Of a DNA stretch of 64,000 bases, positions 42,600-54,519 are shown piece after piece. Made by a program: the position numbers and the translations under genes. The notes under the pieces are model-generated. The model searched no databases. It saw only the letters and a program-made list of their open reading frames with translations, and was not told the DNA's origin. This DNA is from Harmothoe impar (lineage: Eukaryota > Annelida > Polychaeta > Phyllodocida > Polynoidae). How positions within the stretch are numbered: the stretch's first letter is position 1; every line of letters starts with the position of its first letter. The DNA lies in NCBI GenBank assembly GCA_947462335.1, contig OX381717.1, positions 42,389,523-42,453,522 of the forward strand, written 5' to 3'.

Positions 42600-43990
42600 G
42601 GTCTAAACATCAGGGGGAGATCAAGTGTTCCAATTCATTGGAACAGGGTAAGCTACTGTGGTCACTATACACTGAATACCTGTGCCTCTTGTGCATACAC
42701 CCCTGTAGTTTCCTTGCTCCCCACAGTGTTGTAGGTATGCAGGCCATGTGCTTTAAGGACCGCAGCAATGTTGACACAAAGCAGAGGGGGGACTTTGCTA
42801 AATGTGTGCATATCTCCAGTTTAATGCAAAATTGTGTGTTCTGCATCCCAGTAATATTATTTATTATGCAAATTCATGAGATTATGGCCTTTTAATGCAT
42901 CCAAATTTATGCATTTTCACCAGAATGTGATGCTCAAAGCAGAGGGGGAACTTGGAGTTGACTACCCTGTTTCTGTAAACAGAAACACCTGACCTCCACC
43001 CAGAGGTTTAGCTCAGTGGTGGCCCGTGGTTCTATTGCTCCTAACAGTATTGAGCCTGTGTGCGACAAATTTTAATTCAGGGTCCATTTAGGTTAAAAAC
43101 TACAACCATCTTGCTGGCAACTTCTCTTCTTGCAATGAGAAAACACATATTAAGCCAACTACATGTAGAATATCAACTTCAGCGTTTACATAATAATGTT
43201 GCATTAATTAGCTCCAGCGCTAAAACACAATTAACACTTGTAATAGGAGGTATAAAAATACTGCTTTATGCACATGTCGTTTCAGCTATTCCAATGATCA
43301 TAATATACCTGGATCTATAAGAAATGTATGTTTTCTATGGTGTGAAAACATATCATCATCCTACACTTTGTTCCTACCTACCCGGCCTCACGTCTAATGG
43401 ACCTTGATTCTAGAACATGATACGTATATGCCTAACATATACTTTGCAAGCACTGCCATATCATTACATTAAATTGTAGTGGTAACCATCGTGCAGTATA
43501 CGTAATTAATTGTCTAATTAATTAATTATTTAGTAAATTACCTGTCTACACACATTTTATACATGTAGTAGAATATTGTTACATAAAATTGTTAAACCAC
43601 TACATGACTCACTTATACTATGTATTAATGTGGCAATTCTTATTTTTCTCAGAGCACCTAACCATTCATGATTGTAGAATAGGACCTACATTTCAACTCC
43701 GCTGTCTGTACCTACCAACCTCAGGACGCGACAAGTAAACACCGTCCCCTCATCTCCCATCCTCACCATTCACTCATTCATCTAGATAAGGTAATGGATA
43801 TCATTTACTAATAATATATAGACACGAAACAGCACGGAAGCCACAGCAAATTCTTGAGTCTACTTGGTTGTATATGAGATTTATCATGAAGTACTCAAAC
43901 TGCATTGATTGCGTAAGTTTGTTTACATGGAAAATATATATTATATGTAAGTCGGTTGGCACTGACAGCATGGGACCGCTGGGAATGTTC
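42600..43990. other. No gene seen
   Basis: Short unsupported ORFs. TAATTAATTAATT words at 43503-43528. It may include the worn 5' end of the following retrotransposon. Confidence 0.35.
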
Positions 43991-44007
43991 AACTTGTCCA
44001 AAGGGGC

Positions 44008-44991
44008 ATGTCTTATAACATTTTGATGGCAGTCAGTCTAAATTTTTCTGGGGATAAAGGCATTCATTTTGTGCACTTTAATTGTAGGAGCCTAAATGGT
44101 TGTATCAAGTCATTACGTGAATATATAGAGGATTCTAACATAGACTGTGTAACATTATCAGAAACCTGGCTAGATGAGGATAGTGATAGCAATCAACTAT
44201 TAATAGAAGGGTACACATTGGTTAGACAGGACAGAGCAATAAAAGGGCTTAAACCTAGTGGTGGCGTGGCAACTTATGTGAAGAATGGGGTCACTGTTTC
44301 CTTTACGGAACTAAGTAAATATAATAAAAATGACTTGGATCTGGAGGTTCAATGGATGGTTGTATACAAGCCCAACGTTAGACGCATAGTATTAGCCAAT
44401 ATATATAGGCCTCCAGAAGCAAAAGGAAAACCAGGATTGGATCACCTTAGGGATAGCTTCAATGAAATAGACTCACAGAAGTATCAGGAAATTTTCATGA
44501 TGGGAGATTATAATATAAATATTGCACCTCTAAAACCAGGCCAGAGACCTCACCCTGACCTGCAGCTGCTGAAAAATATGATAGGACATTTAGGTTGTAA
44601 ACAATTGATTAAAGAATACACTAGAATGAACAATATAACTGGTAACCACTCTACTTTAGATCTAATTATAACTAACTCTTACAATATAACAGCACAGGGA
44701 ATCAAAACAATTAGTTTAAGCGATCATGATTTAATATATGTAACCCGACAACATGTCAGCGTCCCTAAAGAGAGACTGGCTTTTAGAGGTCGTTCATATA
44801 GATTTTACAATCCTTTAGTTTTCAAAAATGAATTACTGCAACTAGATTGGAACAACTTCTTCACCTGTGACTCTCCCGAAGATGCATGGGAAATGTTTAT
44901 AGCAGCCCTTCACTATAAATTAGATATTATCTGTCCCATTAAGGACTTTAACTTTAAGCAAGCTAAAAAGCCATGGATAACAAGGAAATGA
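44008..44991 (+). pseudogene. APE endonuclease part of ORF2, cut by frameshift
   Basis: About 327 residues: HFNCRSLN, LSETWLDE, GGVATYVKNG, ANIYRPPE, MMGDYNINI, LSDHDLIYV form an AP-type endonuclease with its catalytic motifs. The frame ends at KKPWITRK*. The expected continuation (a basic linker, then RT) starts one frame over at 44973. Compare FKREKPSWITPEV in the first element, which reads through. A single-base loss near 44985-44990 explains the break. Confidence 0.85.
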
Positions 44992-46910
44992 TATACCTCA
45001 TGAAGGATAAAGATGAAGCCTGGAGATACTATTGTCATACTAAAGATGATGATGATTATGAAATTGCCAGATTTCTAAGAAACAAGTCAAAGGGTATAAA
45101 CCGGGAGGCAGAGAGGAAATATCATAGGGATAAGATAGAGGCAAACAAGGATAAACCCAAGGACTACTGGCGAGCCATAAATAAAGTAGTTAATCCTAAA
45201 CCCTCAACCCCTGCCTTTTCTCTAATTGATAAAGAAACAGACGAGCCAATACCTTATGAAAATACGGCAACGTTTATTAACGAATATTTTGCTAATATTG
45301 GGAATAAATTGGCTCAAAGTCTTAACACGCCATGGGTATATAATGGAAAAACAGTAGACACCAACTTCATGTTCCAAAAGGCCACCCTTGATGAGCTTGA
45401 GCCTCTATTAAGGAAAATTAATATCTGCAAATCATCAGGTGTGGAAAACATATCAACTCAGGTTCTGAAAGATGCACTGACCAGTCTACCAAACCATGCC
45501 CTTCACATATTTAACCTTGTAATTCAAAAGTCGACTTTTCCAGACTCATGGAAGCTAGCCAAGGTCTCCCCTCTACCTAAGGGAGGAGACATAACAGATG
45601 TCAACAATCTAAGACCCACCTCTATACTACCTCTCCCAGCCAAATTAATGGAAAAACTTTTACACAAACAAATAATGACACATATTAATATTAATGATAT
45701 TCTCACAGAACACCAAGACGGTTTTAGACCTAAAAGATCAACTTTAGATAGCCTCTCAAAATTCACAAACTACATCCATACCTCCATTAATAATGAACAA
45801 GTAACATCAGCCATATTTCTCGATTTTAAAAAAGCTTTTGATACAATTAATCACTCAATATTATCAAATAAACTTTCTGAACTTGGCTTTTCAAATTCTG
45901 CAAAAAACTTAATTAATAACTACTTAACAAATAGATCGCAACAAACCAAAGCCAACTCTTACACCTCTCAACCAGCCTCAATCACATGCGGAGTTCCCCA
46001 GGGCAGTGTCCTGGGCCCCCTGTTGTTTCTCCTATATATAAATGATTTAAATCACACCCTCCACAGCCTAAAATGCCAACACTATGCAGATGATACGGTA
46101 ATTTACTACTCCCATAATTCTATAAGTCAGAACGTACAAAATATAATTAATAATGATTTAGAAAAGGTAAATATATGGTGTAAAAGCAACAAACTTTCTT
46201 TAAATACCAAGAAAACTAAAGTAGTACATTTTGGAACTCAATCTCTCCTCAAGCATACCCCCAAACCAGTTCTTACAATAAATAATGAAGAAATTCAATC
46301 CTCAGTCACCTATAGATATCTGGGCATAACCCTTGACAATCAGCTAAGTTACAAACAGCATGTTCAAAATCTCACACGAAATGTTAATTTTAAAAATAGC
46401 TTATTTAGGAAAATAAGATTGAGTCTAACTCAAAAATCTGCCTCAGACGTATTAAAATTAATGGTCTTACCAGCCATAGATTATGGAGACATAATATATA
46501 CGTCAGCCATTAAAACTGAATTGGAGCATCTACAGAGCGCTTTCGACAGGGGGCTAAGAACAACATATTTAAATGAAGATACTATTAATGCTAAGAAATT
46601 AACGAAGCTGGCTGAATTAAATAGTTTAGAGGACAGAAGGAAATATCATGTTGAGATATCGGCTTTTAAACTAACTCAAGATATTTCCCAAATAGATGAC
46701 AGGCCAATTTTCACAAGGCTCCATGATGGAAAATTGTTACACACAACCTGGCCTAAAAATCCCCATTACAGGAAAAGTTTACGATTCAGACAAGCCATAA
46801 CATGGAACTCTTTTCACTCTGACACTGGTCAAATTACTAATTTTAGTACATTTATTTCTAAAAGAAAGGAGTTCTATACAAACAAGCTTTTACTTGATCC
46901 CACGACATGA
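44973..46910 (+). pseudogene. Reverse transcriptase part of ORF2
   Basis: About 645 residues with the RT palm motifs: FLDFKKAFDTINH, GVPQGSVLGPLLFLLYIND, YADDTVIYY, KTKVVHFG and a C-terminal thumb region. The catalytic Asp pair is intact, but the ORF is separated from its endonuclease by the frameshift, so one full protein cannot be made without recoding. In-frame ATG at 44973 is probably not a true start. Confidence 0.85.
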
Positions 46911-46926
46911 GCATTTCACTCATGTC
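46904..46926 (+). other. Hairpin across the ORF2 stop codon
   Basis: GACATGAG / CTCATGTC, an 8-bp perfect stem with a 7-nt loop, includes the TGA stop at 46908-46910. Confidence 0.5.
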
Positions 46927-47549
46927 TTGGACATAGAACGTCTCCATCTTCATGATGGGGACCCAGCATTATCTCCCTCTCTCAGTGCCAACAAACGACT
47001 ATACCATTATGTAACTAACCCTCTCATTCCATCTCTCTTAACAACCCCAACTAATGCGAAAGTAGGCCATATGGCCATAACCTTTTTTATTCAAAATTAT
47101 ATGGAAAAATCACCACTCTCTCTATTGCCAATTACATCAGGCAAGTGTCATAACATCGGACACACCCCTTTAGGCCCTTTACATTAAATGTAACATAACC
47201 CGTCCATAAGGACTAAACAAGTACCTATACTTATATAAATGTACGTTCTAAGAACACTATTAGCTGGATTATTAGTAAGACATGCCCTAGGCTAAATGTA
47301 ATAATTCAGGTTAAATAAAAGAATTTTCAACTTCAACTTCAACTTCAACTTCACACAGTGGTCATATAAATCCAGTGTTATCAAATGCGCATTGTCATCA
47401 TTGTTCTTATAACTATTCATACACCCGCTTATAACTTATAGTTAGGTACAGAACACCTGTGATCAAATGATATATAATATACATGAGAGTATAATAGTTG
47501 TTGAGTGAATATAGGACAATGAAAGTGGCGGCCTAACTAGAGCGGAAAG

Positions 47550-47779
47550 TACTGTAAATTCTCCGCGGTAGCCATGGCTAGGATGCGAGTGAGATTGACG
47601 GTGCGGCTTATAGGATGTGATCACGGTCAGAGTGCAACTTATACACAAATTTTTATGAGTATACTACAGTACTAAATCAACAATTTTCAGGCTCTCTGTA
47701 ATGCTTATAAGATTTGCCAAAGTTATAAGGTTGCGGCTAATACTTATAAGCTTAGGCTTATAAGCATGAATTTACAGTA
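47550..47779. mobile_element. MITE-like inverted repeat
   Basis: Ends TACTGTAAATTC and GAATTTACAGTA bound a 230-bp segment with CGGCTTATAGG / CTTATAAGC words. Confidence 0.55.
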
Positions 47780-48240
47780 GTATGGGGTGTGCTACAAGCA
47801 GTCGGTAGTATCTCCCAGTGGGCATCCTGGTAGAGAAGGAGAGCAGAGGGTGAGCCTAAGGTAAGGGAAGATAATTATCAGCATACATTCCTGTGTTACA
47901 GATAAATATTCTCTCTTTACTGGTGTCGATTGACACACAGATATTTATGAAAGAAGAAATCATAGATCAATATTTACTTCTAGATTTGCTTCACCTACCA
48001 GGAACTATATGTTTCGGTCTGAGGGGGTAGATCTTAGTATAGGACCGGAGAGAAGCACACTGTCTCTCGATACCGTATATCTGTATTACATAATTAGGCA
48101 TGGTATTTCAACACAAACATTTTCTCCTCTATATATCGTTTTCCTCTATTCAATTCCACCCACCTGTCACCTGAAATTGAACACATTATTAAATTCTATA
48201 TTTATTGGATACCCTTAGGAGTTAGTTGTTTGTTCAAGCC

Positions 48241-51200
48241 ATGGATAAGAAGAATAGAGTTGACACTGTACTGTCAGGCATTATCGTAATTGGTAAGTAT
48301 GTATCTTAGACATAATCTTGCGAACAAGCTATTGTGTTATGAAATTGCATATGACATTCATACCTCTTAAAGTATAAATAGTTGATATATATATATATAT
48401 ATATATATATGTGTAGGGGTGGTTATGAGACTATACTGTTTCCTTCCATAACTTTATACAGCACTCCCTTAGACAAAACAGGTCACCCGTTACAAAAGGA
48501 GTGCCCTCGAAGGGTGTCATGAGAGTATACGTGATGAGACCCAGCCTTCCATGACCATGGAATCTCTCCAATAGCCTAGATTCCTGATTGATATATTGCC
48601 CTTATTATTACGTTTTTATAGTGGCTATTGACTGTCAGGAATAATCAATTAAGCTGGGGGAACAAACAATATCATTATGAAATTAGTTATAAAAGTATTA
48701 TGTTGTCCATGTAAATGCACATTTTGGAGATAATTACATTAACACTGCGTTCAAAGCCTTCATATTTCCTTTGTATCCAAATTCGAACGTACATGCATAA
48801 AATCATTCTCATGATGACCATGTATGATTTCAAATGTTAGCACATGATAATTGCATAAGACAATAGCATGTCTAGAGAGGTCTTCCCATCAGCCTATTTA
48901 TCTCTTAATATAATATAAACCCACACAATAGGCCTACCATACGTTTGATATTAGAAAAAAGGTTGTCTTAGATTTTAAATTAATAAAGATGGCCTAGTTT
49001 TTAATAATTCACCAACAAGATTGTAAACTACGCAATGATGTGGTGAGCTTTTGTAATTGTATATAAAATCTGACCAGAACAAAACAACAAAATAATTAAT
49101 AAACCTAATTAATAATATAATTTATATGCTATTGCTTCAATTCGTACAGCCAGCCTGCTGAGAGGGGTATTTGGGCAGGGGAGTCGAGATGGTTCTATGT
49201 GTACAACGGATGCTATTTTTGAGTTTTGTCTAGAAGAACAAGGCCTTGACATGTCACAGAGTACAGCTATGTTATGCAGGTATTTCAGTTTATCAAATAT
49301 ATTTTTTAAATTACAGTTATGTTATTTTTAAATACAGATCAAGTCTCATATGAAGAGAATCAAAAAAAACATTTCAGACAGTGTGCGAAAATATGTATAC
49401 ATGTGGACATATCAATATTATATGAAAAAATTGGAAAGAATACTCTAAATTCAAGTTTTACAATACATTTTTATTTTACAGTCTTGACCAGGCTGACTTT
49501 ATCATTTGTCAGAGCGACAGTGTTTCGGGTTGTCCTTATACCTCCCCAATATACCAGGAGGATTTCACCAAACCGTTCACCGACCTAATACAACAATGCT
49601 CAGGTAGACATACTATTTCTCAGAAGAATTTCCCTAGATATTTTTAATGTGAGAGTTGCATTATACTTCTGAATATTGATTGTAATTTTTAGATAGATTT
49701 ATGGACACATCTCATGCAGGATACAACTTCATTCTGAGGATGGCATAAGATGAAGAATGTACATTAATATAATTGGTAGTTTCCGATTATATTAAATCTA
49801 CGATGGTTGAAATTTAAATGATCTTTTAAAATTACTCCACCCCTATCATTTTACTCTAGATTGGAATTTACATATCCACATGCATAGAACTTAAACAGAC
49901 TTTTCTGGTATCAACGTTCAAAATTACACAACAACAAATCTGAGTAATGAATCCCTTTTTTTAAATTTAAAATTCATACCTTTCTAGGGGGTGTTTTTCT
50001 TTTTTGTTCTCGCGAATTTCTGATTGATTCAATGAATTACAGTTCCCATGATATCTAACTGTTTTGACAACTATCTCTTTGTCCCTGCAGGTCCTATACC
50101 ATGTCTCTCATCTCCATGTCTTAATGGAGCATCGTGTACACGCTATGGTACATCTCAGTTTTGTACGTGCCTCCCAGGGTATTATGGTACCCATTGCGAA
50201 TATCGTAATACATTTGCCCAAAGTAAGTCATATATCTCTGAAAGTTCTTGAAATATATAGGAAGAGATTATCAATTTGGCTTGTCTAGCCCAACCCTGTA
50301 TTTCCGTTCAAACTCCCGCCATGTGGCTCTAACTCTCAAATTCTAATAAAATTGATTAATGCAGTTCCTCATTCTAATAATTCGACTCATATGTGTATAC
50401 AGTTGGTTCAGCTTTCCGATTAATTGAGGTTATACCAATGAATTTCATTCCAATTTGGTAAATGTCATTTACAATTAGAACAAACACCAACATTCAGTTT
50501 TTACCCCATTCTACACTGTAAACAGTAAGTGTAGGTACACAGTAGAATCCACTGCAGACCTGCAATAGAATCTACTGTAGAATGGATTTACAGTATAATC
50601 TACTTAAGATTTACAGTAGGTTCTACTGTTTACATACAATGACTACTACTGTACACCTACAGTAGAATCTACTGTACACCTACAAAAATGGCAACCAACA
50701 TTTTACAGCGTAGATATGCCAAATGTTCGAGCCCAGATATCAACTATCATTTACAAAACAGAAAATATAATTACTTTTCTTCCCTAAGGTACAGCCTCCC
50801 CAGCATGCCTATCATCCCCGTGTATTAATGGTGGTTCATGTAGAAGTTATGGATCAACTTATGTTTGCTTCTGCCCTTTTGGATTTTCTGGTGATAGGTG
50901 CGAGAAGACAGAGACATTTTGGCAGAGTAAGATAACATCCTGAATTTATTTCATTCTATTTAATTGTTAGAATTAAAACTACAGTGGTACAAGAGGCAAT
51001 TCTATATTTTGTGTGTCCAGTTCTAAATAAGGCCCCTTCTAGGTCTGTTTTCCTCTTCCACTCTAATAAAAAAAAGGAGAATGCGATTTATCACTGATTT
51101 CATGTTATTTTATTATAATATATATATCTGGACGGTATTCTAACACCAGCTGACCACATGAGTGACCAATGGGAGCAAGGGATTCCTGAAGGCTATATTG

Positions 51201-51497
51201 TTTCATAATATTATTTGAGAGTTCCCTCAAACTACCCAATGCCAATTTCTATCGACATATTCTGAGATACTTGAACATTAATGTCATTTTTATTTTAACT
51301 CTTTAACTCAGACAAAGTAACTGTTTTTCTTCCACAAGGCTCCTCGGCATGTTTATCCTCGCCATGTTTTAATGGTGGTACATGCATGAGTTATGCATCA
51401 ACTTATACTTGTTTTTGCCCCGATGTGCTCTTTGGTGATAGGTGCCTATCTATAATTTCTATGTATGTATGTATGTATGTATGTATGTATGTATACA

Positions 51498-51533
<36 letters not shown>

Positions 51534-53331
51534 TCTATCTATCTATCTATCCACCTATCTATCTATCTATCTATTTATCTCTCTATCTACCTATCTCTCT
51601 ATCTATCTATATGCTTTTTATTTCTAAATCTAAATTTACATTTATATGTATATTCTTATTTTATATCTTTATATTTCTACATTTTATATGAATGATTTAT
51701 CTTCTGCTTGTTTTCGCACCATTTTCCTCATCAATGGCTTGTAAGACCAAGGTTTTAAAATATAGTATGTAAAATATGGCTTTATAACCCTGCAGGCACC
51801 CCACCATACCACACTTTCTGTACATCAACAGTGTGTCGCAATGGCGGTACTTGTAGAAAGTATGGAGGAGTGGAGATATGCCAGTGTAGGTCTGGATATT
51901 ATGGACAGACCTGTGAGAACGCACCATCCGTCCCTTCACCAGTTGCAGGTTGTACTATATTAGATTCTATTTAATTCCCACATATTTCTTTTTTCATTTG
52001 CCAACAGGAAATATACATTTTGATTCAATGAAGGGAAAGGAATCCTCCAATATACATGTTGATGCAATGAAAGGAAAGGAATCTTCCTTACGAAAAATAC
52101 ATGTGTACCAAATCAAGAGTTTCTATATTTTGGAGGTCAAGGTTAATGCATGTAGCATAATATTTGTCTCACTTAATGTGTTTTCATAATAAAAAACATT
52201 GTTTAATAGTAGCTGTTAACTCCTAGACAGATACATCTATTTTGATACCATACAAATACCTAATATGCTAAGTAAATATCTAACAAATTGTTTTGTATTG
52301 GTCAAGGTATTACACCCAGGCCTTGCATAGGTTGTGATAACAACTATGACTATGACTATGAGGATGAGGAAGGGGATGGTGGTATTGGTGTTGGTAAGTG
52401 TGTATATTGAAATGAAACCGATCACAAAAAAGGCTGTGTTCTCATCACCGCCCGACCAAAAAATATATTAAAGCACATTTTTATGAAAAATTAAAACGGA
52501 GACATCCGGTAGGTACCTAATTTAGTTCAGTAACACAGTGAGATAGACAGAACTACTTCTGCAGGTTGATAAAGATAAAGAAATGTAAAATATGATTCAT
52601 TAGCTAAAGGCAGGGATGGGTAAATGCAATTTTGAACCCTTCTTCTTTTTCTCCTGAAATTTAATTCTTCATGTCTACCGGTCCTCTGTGGTGTATCTAC
52701 CTGATATTCAAAGGGCCATAATTATTGTGAAGGTAGCATTGCCGAAATAAATAATCGAAAGCTTCAATTTTTGATAATTCATTTGCGTTTTGGAAACAGA
52801 ATTGCTCACACGTATACCCACCGTAAAATAATGTATATGTGGAGGTAACAAGCTATCTTTTCCTCTCTTTCAGCCACCATTGCTGGCATAGCAATAGGAG
52901 CCACAGTGTGTGTCCACCTCTTCGCCATTTTCCTTGCCATCCTAATAAAGAAACGTCGAAAATCGACATCAACCACCCAGCCCTCTAGAAACAATGTCCA
53001 GTTAAGACCACTACCTTCCCTCAAGACGCCAAGTGCTCCAAAACACAGCAAAGATGTCTCCTCAGCACCGCATCCGATACTCAGCAAGCATGCTTCTCCA
53101 ACAGTTAAATCCAATGAGTACAGCCCCCCTCCTGAGGGAAAGGAGACCCCTATGCGTTGGGAGGAGGACTATATTGACCCCATGGCAGATAGGAATATGG
53201 TCCAGCATGCCATACCGGGTGAGACTGAGGATGGGTATACGCTGAACCTGCCGCGTGTTGGTCAGGATGGGGTGTATGAGGATTTAGAGGTGTACACAGA
53301 ACTGGATGAGAACACAATGGAAAGGGGGTAG
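48241..53331 (+). CDS. EGF-repeat single-pass receptor (gene 2, complete)
   Basis: Exons: 48241-48292, 49150-49279, 49482-49603, 50091-50222, 50789-50926, (51339-about 51450 uncertain), 51796-51948, 52307-52393, 52874-53331. Phases match throughout; EGF exons are all 1-1. The start [18 protein letters not shown] gives a hydrophobic signal segment. A novel six-Cys N-terminal domain (exons 2-3) follows, then EGF domains such as [24 protein letters not shown] and [12 protein letters not shown]. Next are an acidic linker ([13 protein letters not shown]) ending GIGVG and a transmembrane helix ([20 protein letters not shown]...). The cytoplasmic tail is about 115 residues with YSPPP, EDYIDPM, GYTLNL and [10 protein letters not shown]. 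The last holds two YxxL motifs with a two-residue gap. Without exon 6 the protein is about 423 residues. It is a likely cell-surface receptor with tyrosine-based signalling; the ligand is unknown. Confidence 0.85.
48389..48411. repeat. (TA)n microsatellite
   Basis: A run of about eleven TA units in the first intron of EGF gene 2. Confidence 0.85.
50515..50690. repeat. Short-palindrome repeat family, copy 2
   Basis: Units such as GTACACCTACAGTAGAATCT and ACAGTAGGTTCTACTGT repeat, as at 30461-30612. It lies in an EGF gene 2 intron. Confidence 0.55.
51339..51450 (+). pseudogene. EGF exon 6 of gene 2, donor eroded by microsatellite
   Basis: A good acceptor precedes an EGF domain reading [20 protein letters not shown] ... 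[10 protein letters not shown]. Directly after the last cysteine the sequence passes into TATCTATAATTTC and then an (ATGT)n/(ATCT)n tract. The homologous exon at 50789 ends instead with a short tail and gtaagt. No proper donor is visible here. Because neighbouring exons are all phase 1, skipping this exon keeps the frame. Confidence 0.65.
51463..51612. repeat. (ATGT)n / (ATCT)n microsatellite
   Basis: A long tetranucleotide tract with a switch from ATGT to ATCT at about 51533. It generates spurious ORFs rich in Tyr, Met, Cys or Ser, Ile. Confidence 0.95.
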
Positions 53332-53530
53332 CCCTTTAAAGGCAGCATAGTGCTTTAATATTCTTTGTTGTCATCATGCATGGCGCGTCTACGCACCAGT
53401 GCTGCATGAGGTTGGAATGCATCATGCCGACCTTATGAGAGTGTATCAACGCTGTAGGAACTGCATGATACTTGAATGCAGCCCTGCATCATAAAGACCG
53501 AAGGACACAATGCATTAATGCATTATGCAA
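53332..53530. repeat. 'CCTTTAA..GCATAGTG' family, partial copy
   Basis: Begins CCCTTTAAAGGCAGCATAGTG directly after the EGF gene 2 stop and includes GCATCATGCCGACC and TTGAATGCAGCCCTGCATCA. So the 3' UTR of gene 2 starts inside this repeat. Other copies lie between 57250 and 59912. Confidence 0.55.
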
Positions 53531-53582
53531 CCCTCAAGGCTCTAATCAAAGGCAAGTTGTCCATTCTGGAATTATCATAAAG

Positions 53583-53652
53583 CAGTGTCCTGGTGGTAAA
53601 GTATGTGTCTCACATGCAGTATGTCCACGGTTCAAACCCTGGTCGCTCTTCA
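53583..53652 (+). repeat. tRNA-like SINE head
   Basis: TGGTGGTAAAGTATGTG (A-box-like) and CACGGTTCAAACCCTGG (B box). Confidence 0.55.
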
Positions 53653-54136
53653 AGACAAGCCATATGAAAGGGTTACACCTACTGTAAAGAACTGTATAGC
53701 TAAATTTATTATATCAAGGGAGTATAAATCCTTTAAGGAGTAGAGGGCATGCTGTCTCAAAATATTACGTACCAGTAGGAGCCCAGATGGGCCAGCCCAG
53801 GAAAACTTTTTTTCCCATGAATACATTGTAAATATTTCAAAACATGCTGACATCTGATTTTGCTCCAGAAATCACCATTTATTGTACATTTTTATAGTTT
53901 ATATTTCATCTGGGGTCGAGCTGGGCACTTTGAATCTGGGCTGGCCCATTTGGATTCCCACTGGTAGCCCTGGACAAGAAGGACCATAACCCAGATATGG
54001 GCAAATCATCTTTTTTTTTCTTTTTTTTTTTTTAAATGAACCTCATTCCATTTATTGAATTGATCTTCCGGTAAAACACATATGGGTCCCACTAAGCAAT
54101 GTTGACTGGGTATTTTCACTGAAAAATATGACATTA

Positions 54137-54511
54137 GGCCACTCAAAAAAAAGAAGTTGTTTCTCATCACCGCGCGCATCATAAAAATCATGATTTGGGG
54201 AAAACTTTTTTTTTTTTTTTTTTACATTTTTGATGAAAAATATGTTAAAATTGCCAAAATATTGGCAAATTTGGTATCAAATTAAAGCTTATTCTGTCAG
54301 CAATGCAATTAGCTAGGTATAACTTGCATTCTTACAACTTTTGCTGATCAATAAACTCCAAATTACTAAAATTTGAAAATTGATCGCGAAATGTCCAAAT
54401 TTCCCTATGTAAATTGCCCCGAGTAAAAAAAAAAAAAAATTAAATAAAAAACGCCCTCGTCATATTTTTCATTGCTTGGTGATGAGAAACTTTTTTTTTT
54501 TTTGAGTGGCC
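54137..54511. mobile_element. MITE with TTA target duplication
   Basis: Left end GGCCACTCAAAAAAAAGAAG, right end TTTTTTTGAGTGGCC; inner GTTTCTCATCACC / GGTGATGAGAAAC also match. TTA flanks both sides (54134-54136, 54512-54514). AT-rich, no ORF. Confidence 0.75.
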
Positions 54512-54519
54512 TTAGGTAC

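Larger units (their letters stand above)
44008..47355 (+). mobile_element. Second non-LTR retrotransposon, ORF2 region and 3' UTR
   Basis: Consists of an endonuclease ORF, a reverse-transcriptase ORF in the next frame and a 3' UTR ending in AATAAAA and a TTCAAC tandem tail (about 47326-47352). No ORF1 is seen upstream, so the copy is probably 5'-truncated. It shares clade and tail style with the 1.3-8.7 kb element but differs throughout. Confidence 0.8.

Noticed and set aside
51386..51695. Overlapping ORFs of Tyr/Met/Cys and Ser/Ile/Tyr repeats
   Set aside because: They translate the ATGT/ATCT microsatellite in different frames.
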